64,000 nt of DNA from Dendrophyllia cribrosa (taxonomy: Eukaryota; Cnidaria; Anthozoa; Scleractinia; Dendrophylliidae), in NCBI GenBank assembly GCA_024195265.1, contig JAJLRJ010000005.1:42650587-42714586 (forward strand), in the 5' to 3' direction. Position numbers and translations under genes: made by a program. The notes under the pieces are model-generated. The model was not told where the DNA came from. It made no database searches and saw only the letters and a program-made list of their open reading frames with translations. Positions 26,768-36,930 of the stretch are shown here, one piece after another. Every line of letters starts with the position of its first letter. The stretch's first letter is position 1.

Positions 26768-26912
26768 TGTATCGGGTATCTTGTACCGTATATCGTGTTC
26801 CGTGTATGTTGTACCGTGCACCATGTACCGTATACCTTGTACCGTGTGCCGTATACCGTATACCTTGTACCATGTACCGTGTATCACGAAGCACGTATCA
26901 CGTATCACGTAT
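26768..26912. repeat. Degenerate 10-bp tandem repeat
   Basis: About 14 units of a GTACCGTGTA/GTATACCGTA type, ending in GTATCACGTATCACGTATC. All frames through it are therefore repetitive; the YRVPC-like peptides are not genes. Confidence 0.85.
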
Positions 26913-26931
26913 CTAAGTCTCTGCAGGTAGT

Positions 26932-28516
26932 TTAGGTGGCTCGACTGGGTTTTTTAGTGACGATACCTTTTAACTTTGAGAAACTTGTGTACCACTATAA
27001 ACAATCCAACGGAAGCTGTACTAGTGAAAGATTAAAGTTTCAGATGGGGTACGTTTTATGGAAATCGGAGTTGCCATAGCAACGTAATGGCGTCATCTCC
27101 CATTTTAAGTAAGACCGAATTTCTTGTTACTAAGAGATAATTTCGGAAAACTCTCCCTGCATGTTCGACCTGGCATACCTGTCTTAAGGTCTACAAAATT
27201 TTACAAATTTCTATAGAAGGGTTTTTGCGGCAATTTCGGGTGAAGTTTAAAAGCGTTAAAATACAATAAAAACAAAACAATTTTGAAATGTTATTAAAAA
27301 TTATGTCTACAAGACTTGATGAAATAATATTTTGGTCTGAAATGAATTTTATACCATCCAAATACCTTGAATGAAAATCTCTACGAAATCGTCCATTTGA
27401 ATTTTATAAACATTCAATTTGGCTTCAATATGAACTGGTCTGGAGTGTTATTTCGCGTTTATATAAAAAAATTGACCTTATCCTTATTAAAATGATCACG
27501 AATTTAAAAGCGACAGATGAATTTTGATCAAATTTAGTCCTTATGAAGATTAATTAATATTCGATACAAATCGTCTCAAATTCATTGGAATGTTCTAAGT
27601 CTGTCAATTTTCAGCCTTAACGTAGGAAAATATTGAGCTGATTTTCATGCTAGTGGTTTGTTGCTCTCATTATGCGTCTCCATTGTCTCGAATCGCAATG
27701 CAATTGTAAAATTTAGTACATAATGAATTCATAAACACTTTATTGCTTTGTTTTTTAAGTGTTACGTGAATTCGTGATGTACATAATGACGCAACGAGCC
27801 ACGAGAGTGAAAATCAGCTCAATTTTTTCCTTAGTTTGCGCCAAAAATTGACAGCCTCAGAATGTTTCAACGAATTTAAAACTTGGAGATTGTATTAAAC
27901 ATTAATTAATCTTCACGAGGACTAAGTTTAAAAAAAATCGATTGCTTTTTAATTCCTGACTATTTTAATAAGTGTAGGGTCAATTTTTTTTATATAAAAG
28001 GGAAATAACACTCCAGGCCAGTTCATATTCAAGCCAATATTTCTGAAATTCAAACGGAGCGATTTCCTTGAGATTTTCACTCAAGGCATTTGGATGGTAT
28101 AAAATTCATTTCAGACCAAAATATTATTTCATTAAGCCTTGTAAACATAATTTTAAATAGTATTTCAAAATTGTTTTGTTTTTGGTTATATATATTTAAA
28201 CACCTTAAAACTTCACTCGAAATTGTCTCGAAAACGCTTCCATAGAAATTCTTAAAATTTGGCAGACCTTAGGAAAAGTACGTCAGGTCGAAGATCCAAA
28301 GAGCGTTTTCCAAAATTATCTCTTGATGACAAGTAATTCGGTATTATGTTGCTATGGCAACTCCGATTTCGATAAAACTTACCCCATCTGAAACTTTAAT
28401 TTTTCTCTAATACAGCTGTGGCAATCGATTTTCCGTGGGATCGTTTATGGTTGTACACAAGTTTCTCAAAGTTAAAAGGTGTGTCGTCACTCAAAAACCC
28501 AGTCGAGCCTCCTTAA
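26932..28516. mobile_element. 1.58-kb element with long terminal inverted repeats, copy 2
   Basis: The same inverted ends as copy 1 (GGTGGCTCGACTGGGTTT; AAACCCAGTCGAGC) and matching interior blocks (ATTAATTAATCTTCACGAGG, CCAGTTCATATTCAAGCCAA). This copy keeps a left inner arm that copy 1 has lost and lacks the nested MITE. No transposase. Confidence 0.85.
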
Positions 28517-28519
28517 ACA

Positions 28520-28613
28520 TCAAGACTTATTTGGATGGACCTTTGACCCTGTTTAAATAGCCTTCTCTACGCTACGGTTCTCTACTCTTCTCTTCTGATG
28601 TACTATACTCTTC

Positions 28614-28646
<33 letters not shown>

Positions 28647-29480
28647 CTAAATTTAGAGCATTATACAAAGTCTCAATACTCTTACAATAAACTAAATATA
28701 AAACCTAAAAATCCAACAACAAGAAAACTATAACCTATAAACTACAACGCTACTATAATACTGTAAAATACTTCTATAATACAACAATAATATTCAAGAA
28801 TAATAAAATTAAAAACTCAAATTAATTAGGTAAGTTTTAAGTTGTGACTTTAAAATGTTAGTGATTGAACTCTTCTCTACTTTATTCCAAGCCGTGAAGA
28901 AGACAGCCGATCAGAAGGCTGGAAAGCCGTTGCATATTCTGCGGTATTCTACGGTTTGTATTTATGTGTAGTTTCTAGCCGTCATAAATTGAAATAATTG
29001 TCAGAACAAGAAATTTAAGTAGGGTATAATCGAAACTTCTTCGTATTCTTCTTCAGAAGTTTCTACTCTACATTACTTTATTTTAGTCTACTCGACTCGA
29101 ATCTCAGCCACATACTTTTAAAAGCTCGGCAAGCATGTTTCATGAATCAAGTATATACGTAGCACATATCCTTGTCCACAGAAGGAAATTGAAACATTGT
29201 TATGTTCGGCTCATCCATCCAATGGTAAGTTCCATTGAAAGGAGAGTTTAGTGCAATAACTCGCACCAGAGGCTCTGAAGCCAACCCTATAGTTGATGAT
29301 TCTTCTCACGATTTTCAATCTGTAAAAGAAGAATTCCAAATATAAACCCATGTGCTAGCGCTTTTATTAAAAAAAACCTTCGAATGCAAATAGCTAGTAC
29401 CTTACTCTCGGTCGTACACGTAAATTTTTACCTCAACCGTGGTGCAAGGGAGAGGGGGGTTGTTGCATTACCCCCCTGCC
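28520..29480. other. Intergenic with an (ATA)n microsatellite
   Basis: An (ATA)n tract lies at about 28615-28647. The sequence after it (TTTAGAGCATTATACAAAGT, ATTCCAAGCCGTGAAGAAG) looks like an interspersed repeat. No gene seen. Confidence 0.45.
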
Positions 29481-29511
29481 TTCCACCCCTCCCCACCCCC
29501 CCCCCCCCAGT

Positions 29512-29650
29512 GTACGAGTAGCCGCCAAAATTTTACTTTTTCAGGTTTTTCTTTGCAAATTTAAGTAAGAAAACGTATGGTAACCTCGGTCAATATGGCG
29601 TCAACTATCAGAAAAAAAAACGAGGAAGTACATTACATCTAAAATGTAGA
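29512..29650. repeat. Dispersed direct repeat, copy A
   Basis: GAGTAGCCGCCAA, CAGGTTTTTCTTTGCA and GAAGTACATTACATCTAAAA recur in the same order at 33112-33242. Confidence 0.75.
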
Positions 29651-29759
29651 AACAATCGAAATCAAGAGCAAATAAAACGACCAAAACAACTTAGCGTGAC
29701 ATAATGCATACTGAATGACTAATACGCTGGGGAATTAAAATACAGCAATCATCTTGTAA

Positions 29760-31035
29760 CACCTTATAATATAGAGGCCAAAATTACCGAATGCTGATTG
29801 GCTGACAAATAGGGCATTTTTTCTTAATTGGGGGCGAAATTACTCGCTCCTGATTGGTCGAGCATCAAAATTTCTCACTCGTGATTGGTTGAGCGCGTCG
29901 TTCTCGATCGTTGCATTCGGTTGGCTTGGCCGGATTTTGAAGTGCTCGCATGTTTTGCCTGAGATTTTTCTGTAATATAAAAAAGGAACTTCAAGGAAAT
30001 AGGATGATGCGTAAGAAAGGAATTCTATAGATAAATTACAGCATTTTACGCCAAACAGAAAGCGATTATTTCTGCTAAAACTTGGATTAACTAGGCGCCT
30101 GGCGACCAGTTTGCGACGTTGAAGACACTGAAGACATTCATTAATGGCGACAAAAGCCGGTTAAGTTCCATTACTTCACTGAATATATGCGGATTTCTGC
30201 GGACCTAAAGAAAAGAACTTTAACAGATTTTGCTGAAAGGGACAATTTACATTTAACAGAAGAAACAATTAGGCTGAACGAAGTGAAAGAAATCATTTAA
30301 ATCGCTAAACGTGCAAGTTAGTTGAACTCGCCATTTAAACGACAAAAACTACACAACACAGGTACGCTTAAATAAAACTTGCTTTTAGGTCTTTGTCGTA
30401 AAGTGTCTTTTATCGATAAATTAGGTTTTGTTCTCTAGATGTACAAAACAGCTAAATGTATCTTTGACATTAGAAATTTATTTAACAACAATGAGTTGAA
30501 AAGTTTTTCTTGTCAGTTTGCGAGAGAGTATTTTCACTTCAGGTCAGTTTCAAGTCTGAGTGACTCTGAAAAGTCTGAAAGGTTTCCCTATAATTTTGTC
30601 CTCTACATTATAAACAAGTAATCGCATATTTTCTCGTAAATTTAGGATTAATATCATGCGTGTTTTCAGAAGCGGTAAAAATTGCCCTAGTCGTACCCAT
30701 GTGATTACATATACTAATACAATGGGGAATTACAAAAGTTAAGGGATGATGGAACGAGTGAAAATTTGCATATCTGTACCCGTTACTATATCTCGCTCGC
30801 TCGCTCTCGTATTCACGAGACAAAAAAATGCTGAGAATAACAAAATATATAATTGTATAAAAAAGAACACGACAAATTTATAAATTTCTAACGATTCAAA
30901 ATTGAGTTTTCCTCTAGATCGCGCACTCAGAGCTGTATCAAACATTTAACAGTTACAGTGCAAAAGCGCGCGCAATATCGCCTCGTGGTATTTAACCGAC
31001 GAGGCCTGGTCCTTCCTTCAGTGACGGTGACGGAC
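29760..31035. other. Intergenic, no supported gene
   Basis: CTGATTGG/GTGATTGGTT motifs repeat near 29795-29890. The ORFs are short and unremarkable. Confidence 0.45.
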
Positions 31036-31039
31036 AGCG

Positions 31040-32700
31040 TTTGGTGTTTACTATGGAAATTAAGTCACTGTATACAGTTATACCCAATGATGAGGGTATC
31101 CGCGCACAAGAGAGAGGTACTTGAACCACCTACAGATACTTTCTTACATATGGCAGAACTAGTATTGACACTTTTAAACACCTTTGAATTTAATGGTGAA
31201 TTTTACAAGCAAACAGGTGGAGTGGCCATGGGTACCCGACTAGGATAAAATTATGCATGTCTCTTTGTTGGCTACGTTAAGGAACGCATGCTATCGAGTT
31301 ATACCGGTACAAAGCCAGACCTAAGCGGTACATGGATGATGTGGCCGGCGCTGCTTCATGCACTAAAGAAGACTTTGCTTCCTCGTTCCACCCTAATCGT
31401 GAGGATACATGGTTCGTTTCCACTGACAAGCTTCCGTTCCTGGATATCTACTTGAAGCCTCGAGATAATCGCGTATCCACTTTTGTATATTACAAAGACA
31501 CAGATAGCTACTCCTACCTCAACTTCAGCTCATCCCATCCATCCAGTTGCAAGTCATTCATACTTTATAGTCAGTTTCTTAGACTGCGCAAGATCTGCAG
31601 TGAAAACGATGACTTTGACATTTAGGCAACAAAAATGGAGACCTTTTTTGTTGCACGCGGTTATCCGAATGACCTGATAAGAAGAGGGAGAGAACGAGCT
31701 TCGAGCAGATCGAGAGCTGAAATTCTGGAGAATAACGCTGGAAACGTCACTGCTAATGATAGAGTACCATTCGTCACCTCCTTCCACCCCATGAACCTGG
31801 ACGCCTGCAAAATAATTTCAAGAAACTTCAGGATCCTTCACGATGACAGCACCGACCACCGATATTTTCAGAAAACCACCACTGAAGGCTTTCAGGCGTG
31901 CCAAGAATCTGAAGGACCTGTTAGTCATAAGCCATACTTGTCCAATACTCTGACAAATTTATGCATATAGCATTGTACTGTAATACATTGTACTGTATTG
32001 TGCCGTTCTAGAATGTATTGTTAAACTATTATTGTTATTGTCAGAGTATTGGACAACCCTCTCAGAAGCAGTCTACCGCGGGACCTTCCAAACCACCCAA
32101 CAGGTACTTTCCCCTGCAACAGGAGCGTTTGCCGTACATTTCCCCATGTTAATTCATCTACTACAATTACAACACCCAAAGGGCATGTCAATATCACAGG
32201 GCATTTTACCTACATCACGGACAACGTGGTTTACTGTTTAACATGCAACAAATGTCTATCGACTGTCTAAATTGATGAGAATGGGCGCAGGTTGGCTGAC
32301 CGTTTCAGAGAACACCGCAGGGATGTAATCAACGGCAGAAATGACCTTCCTGTATCTGCGCATTTGAACCAACCAAATCACTCACTGCAGAATATGAAAG
32401 TCGCCCTGTACTGAAGGCAGGCCTAGCCAACCAGGAATACCGCAGGAAGCAGGAAATGCGTTTTATTTTCAGACAAGGAACTATGGCCCGGAGGGGTTTG
32501 AATCAAGACTTTAGTTTCACGTGAATTCACTCTTTTGCCCATTCGCGCGCCGGCGCGCGCTGCCACGTGCGTGATCATGTAATTGGGCATGTGAGCTAAT
32601 TTAACGAACTTTTTACGGTTTTCTCTTAATAGTTTTGTACCCTGAAGAAGGCAGCATTGCCGTTGAAACGTCGGTATAACAGTTATATGAACAGCGTCGA
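31040..32700 (+). pseudogene. Decayed Penelope-like retroelement (RT plus GIY-YIG endonuclease), 5'-truncated
   Basis: Fragments in shifting frames match Penelope-like elements. IKSLYTVIPNDEG (about 31057) and, in another frame, EFYKQTGGVAMGTRLG (about 31198-31245) come from the reverse transcriptase. KYMDD-like RYMDDVAG (about 31327) and KLPFLDIYL (about 31429) continue it. HPSSCKSFILYSQFLRLRKI follows, then a linker. The endonuclease remnant has YCLTCNKC (about 32231) and RRLADRFREHRRDV (about 32290). A stop interrupts the GIY-YIG core right after LSTV, and the expected YIG is lost. At least one frameshift lies near 31060-31130 and several stops follow. The 5' half of the RT is absent. The 3' tail has a CTGAAGA...GAAAC motif (32642-32671). 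It is an inactive relic. I did not identify target-site duplications. Confidence 0.88.
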
Positions 32701-32819
32701 AATTTATCAATTTTTTTTCATTTTAGCATTTAGTATCTATGCTGCGCAAGTAATTTCAATCTTTAGCGCCAAAACACTTGCCCTTCCAGGCCTTCTCGGG
32801 TAGACGTACGGTAGCTAAG

Positions 32820-33010
32820 GTTTTGCGAGGAATCGGAAAAAAAATCGAAAATTGAAATTCATTTTCCAAGTAATCGGAAAACGAAAATTAAAATTCATTT
32901 TCCGATCGGAAAACGAAAATCGAAATTAATGATCATTAATTTTCCGAGGAAATTGAAAAACGAAAATCGAAAATTGAAAGTCATTGATTCGAATTTCGTT
33001 TTCGAAATTC
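32820..33010. repeat. Low-complexity CGAAAA/GGAAAA tandem-like tract
   Basis: Many imperfect copies of CGGAAAACGAAAATT(A)AAATTC and its inverse, with a palindromic centre at ATTAATGATCATTAAT. Confidence 0.65.
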
Positions 33011-33111
33011 GTCGGAAAACGGTTGGCACTCGGGTAGAAATAATGACTCATGAAAAAAGTCAAGTAACTTACGTTTCCTTTGATTTCTGGATCTGTCTGC
33101 GCCGCTGACAA

Positions 33112-33242
33112 TATTTGAGTAGCCGCCAACTTCAGGTTTTTCTTTGCACATGTCACTATGGTAACCTGGGTCAATATGGGGTCAACTGAAGTCAAAGGTC
33201 AGAAAAAAAGAACAATGAAGTACATTACATCTAAAATGTAGG
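33112..33242. repeat. Dispersed direct repeat, copy B
   Basis: Same order of blocks as 29512-29650, with small indels. Confidence 0.75.
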
Positions 33243-33506
33243 CTGAATTGCAGAATACCGCGCAACTTAAGAGTTATACTGAAATCTTGCCCGATTCTAG
33301 AATCCCCGACCATTTATTTACATATCCCTGAAAGTTTTGTAGAACGAGGCACATGAAAACAAAAGGATTTGGTCGGATTTTCTAGCATCTAGCCAAAGAC
33401 TTTAAATAGCCACTTAATTTATTAATTGAGCTTACACACATCTTGGCTTTAACTGCAGAATACCCTGCCATATCGACTACATTCTAAGTAGCACCGGCTA
33501 AGCGGT

Positions 33507-34158
33507 AGGGTTAACGTTAGATAAATTATGTTGGCATAATTTCGAGCATAATACTATGGTGAGCATCGAGCATAATGCCGTCATAATAGTCATGTTTAGG
33601 AGCATAAAAGTTGATAAAATTACCCTGCTAATAAAAACATCAAAATAATGTGTTTTTTTTAATGTCCTGTCAATTGTGAGCTTTGTGGCTGCTTGATGCA
33701 TATATTTGGCTTTGTTGAAGGCCTGGTTTTCTGTTTGAAGGCCTGGCTACCTTACTTTATGCCTGGCTCCCCAGGCCTGTAAGTTCCGTATGAGCTGAGA
33801 GCATTCTTATAGGTGGTTTGCAATCAATCTCTAGAGACATAGATAACAACAGTGAAACGAACAACTGCTGGTGGACGAACAAAAGGAACTAATGAGAGAA
33901 CTATTGTTTATGTCCACCAGCATGGCGGCGATGACGTAACATGAAAACCACCTATTTCAAAGACGTTGTTGTCATTTAAAAGAAGGAAATAATATGTTAG
34001 CCCCTATTTTGTATTTTTTTTTTGCGCAAAATTCACCCAGCATCTTTGAGCATAATGCTAGGGCAAGAGCTAAATTTTGAGCATAATGCTATGATTTTAG
34101 GAGTGACGCTCAAAAACATAATGCTCAAATTTTCGAATATAATTTATCTAACCCTACG
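33507..34158. mobile_element. MITE of about 650 bp with GGGTTA...TAACCC ends
   Basis: GGGTTAACGTTAGATAAATT and the inverted AATTTATCTAACCC bound it. GAGCATAATGC motifs occur on both arms. A second inverted pair (ATAGGTGGTTTGCA, TGAAAACCACCTAT) at about 33810-33956 marks a nested element. Confidence 0.75.
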
Positions 34159-34540
34159 CATTACAGAGAAGCCAATTAATTTATATTCGTCGTTCAAAGT
34201 GAAATGCCCAAAGCGTGATAGGAATGAATATTTCTCGTTCTAAAAGTAAAAGGATATCCTGCAGTTTCTCCCACATATTTCTTGAATCGAAAATCAGGCT
34301 TAAAACTTGCGTCGACATGTATAAAATACTTTCCAGTTTGAAAAATAAAAACTTGACTCGTAAAAACACCAAGCTTAATTTGCATATTATGCATGATTTT
34401 GGACACACACGTGCGGCACGTTCCGCGATATGCAAATTTGCATCAGCATCATCATCACTTAACCAATAACATATTGTATGTTCAAATTAATACTAAAATA
34501 CTTGTATTTTATATATATTTTGGAGGTTTCTCCTTCAGAA

Positions 34541-34774
34541 CTTAAAGGGGCAGTATCACGAGGTCGAAACTTGAAAACGTCGGCCCAGTTTTCAATTTTG
34601 ATTCCGCAAATTCAAAAAGGCCGTCGAGAAGTGGAGATATTTGTTGAATCAAAAAATCCGTTTTGATAGCCGGAAAAAAGAAAAAATCACTTTTAACAGT
34701 GATATGTCCAAAATTCCGGTGCAAGAATAGTGAACAGTGCCGCGCGTGGAACCTCGTGATACTGCCCCTTTAAG
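34541..34774. mobile_element. MITE, 234 bp
   Basis: The ends CTTAAAGGGGCAGTATCACG and CGTGATACTGCCCCTTTAAG are exact inverted copies. The interior is AT-rich with no ORF. Confidence 0.85.
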
Positions 34775-35315
34775 GCACGGAGATTCTTAACATTATGCTA
34801 AACGAGAGTTTTTCTTTCTTCTGGGCTCATAACTCGTAAAATTGACTTGAATCATCATCTCGACTGAAGCAGTTTCAAATTAAAAGAAAGGCTTTGGTTT
34901 TACTTAATTTATTCTGCTGAATAATAAAGAACAAAAATATATAAGTTTTATAATATATAAGTTTTTGTAGCTTTAAATTTTCAAACAAACTTTTAAATTT
35001 TCCGCTACTTTTATCCACTTGTACTGAACACCGGCGAAGAATTCGGTTTTAAACAGTTTCCGGTCAAGAATAAAAGTGACATTTACCATTCGCTTATTAA
35101 ATGAATTTTGTATCAATCTATTAGTATAATGCACTAACCTCTGTTTACTTCTCTTAACAGTAGATTACGGCATCCTTTGTAACTGTTAGCTTCGTTAACT
35201 TTAACTTCGTAACTTTGTAACTGTGTTTCGCCCTACTTGTCTCGCTTTGGTCTCATATTTTCGCGCCATTTTCGCGGATTGGCAGACTTCCATATAAGGA
35301 ATGCGGAACACCAAT

Positions 35316-35566
35316 CCACCGTAGGAAAAAAGATGGCAGCTGTTCATTTTACCACGGACGTACAATACCTTGCGGACCGTAAAAGCACATAAGGCACAAA
35401 GAAAGCCTATTTTTTTACAATATTTGTTCCAGTACTAAGGACAATGTGTAGATTAGGTTTGAAGATTTTATAACTTATCTTTACATTTTTATGAACGTTG
35501 TTAAAGTTTTTGTGCGCTAAGAATTATGGGTAAATGTACCAGTCGCCATCTTTTTTCCTACCGAGG
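35316..35566. mobile_element. Short inverted-end element
   Basis: CGTAGGAAAAAAGATGGC and the inverted GCCATCTTTTTTCCTACCG flank about 200 bases. Probably MITE-like. Confidence 0.55.
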
Positions 35567-35694
35567 ATTGTTCCCGGATGTTTGGTGAAAAAGTTATGAA
35601 AAGATATGCACCTAATTGCAGAAACGTTGTCATAGAAAATACAAAATACCAAATAGGAATTAATTACCTTTTTAACCCTTAATGGGGCCTGAAA

Positions 35695-35729
35695 CCCCCC
35701 CGGGGGGGGGGGGGGGGGGGGGGGGGGGG
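35695..35729. repeat. C7-G28 homopolymer junction
   Basis: Seven C followed directly by 28 G, a perfect small inverted repeat of homopolymers. Confidence 0.95.
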
Positions 35730-36315
35730 CTGAAACAAATCCAAGTTTTGGCGAATCAACTGGGACGGACTCGACAGACAAACCCATCACCGGTAAACCA
35801 TCCTCGGTTTGTGGAGGTGGAGTACTGCGTACTATGCATTTCTAATAGATCTATCAGTTTATCAAACTAGTACTGCTACAGGCAAGAATTTAGGACTGTT
35901 GAAACAGATAAAAATGAAATCGAAAAAAACTCTTGAGCGAGTAAACCAGTACAAGGCACTCAAATAGAGGTTGGTAAGCCTGTGATCTGATATTCGTACC
36001 AGTTCACCCCCAGTCAACTCAGGCGCCGTCTCTTCCATCAAGGAACAGACATCGGAACAGACATTAAACGTTATTTTGAAGTTGGTTTGGAATTATTGCT
36101 CCTTAATACAAGTAAGTTAAAAGCTTATAAACATTTTTCCATGTATAATTTTTGAGTCATTATTTCTTTGGAACGAGTTTCGTTTTCAAATTCGTTAAAA
36201 CTAAGTTATAGTATCGTTTAATATGTAATTGGAAGTAAGCCGGTTATCGTCCAAAAGAACAGTAAGCTTAACTAAGCTTTAAGCATATTTTTGTCCACAC
36301 CTTTCGACTTACAGC

Positions 36316-36731
36316 ATGAAACGATCACACGACTATCAACCCAAGTTGTACCAATTCAGAGATTGTCGTCTTTTACGAGACAGTAAAATAGTTAATGATG
36401 ATCTTTGGGTGCGTGATGGAAAGATAATCGATCCACGACCGATATTCTGGGAGGAGCAAGTCAAGGCCGATGTGCAGATCGACTGCAATGGTTTGATCAT
36501 TAGTCCAGGATTTATTGATGTACAAATTAATGGTAAGTGCTCGCTTGCACAGAGAGAAGACCCTACTGGTAAACAGACATTGGCCGTTTTTATACTAGAG
36601 ACGCATTATCCGTCCAGACGAATAATGCGTCTGTCATGTTATGCGTCTAGTGTAAAGACGGGACGAACAACTAGAGACGCATTATCCATCTGGATGAACT
36701 TGGGCAAACATTTGTAGTTCGTCCGGTTATG

Positions 36732-36773
<42 letters not shown>

Positions 36774-36899
36774 AGACGAACTATCTTTCGAAATGCGTCT
36801 TGAACGATGCACTAACGAAAGATAGTTCGTCTAGACGGATAATGCTTCTTGTGCCCGTCTTTATACTAGAGACGCATAACCAGACGAACTACAAATGTT

Positions 36900-36930
<31 letters not shown>

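Noticed and set aside
26700..26916. Repetitive peptide frames (YRVPC / HGTRYTVQ type)
   Set aside because: They come from a decamer tandem repeat; all frames are equally open.
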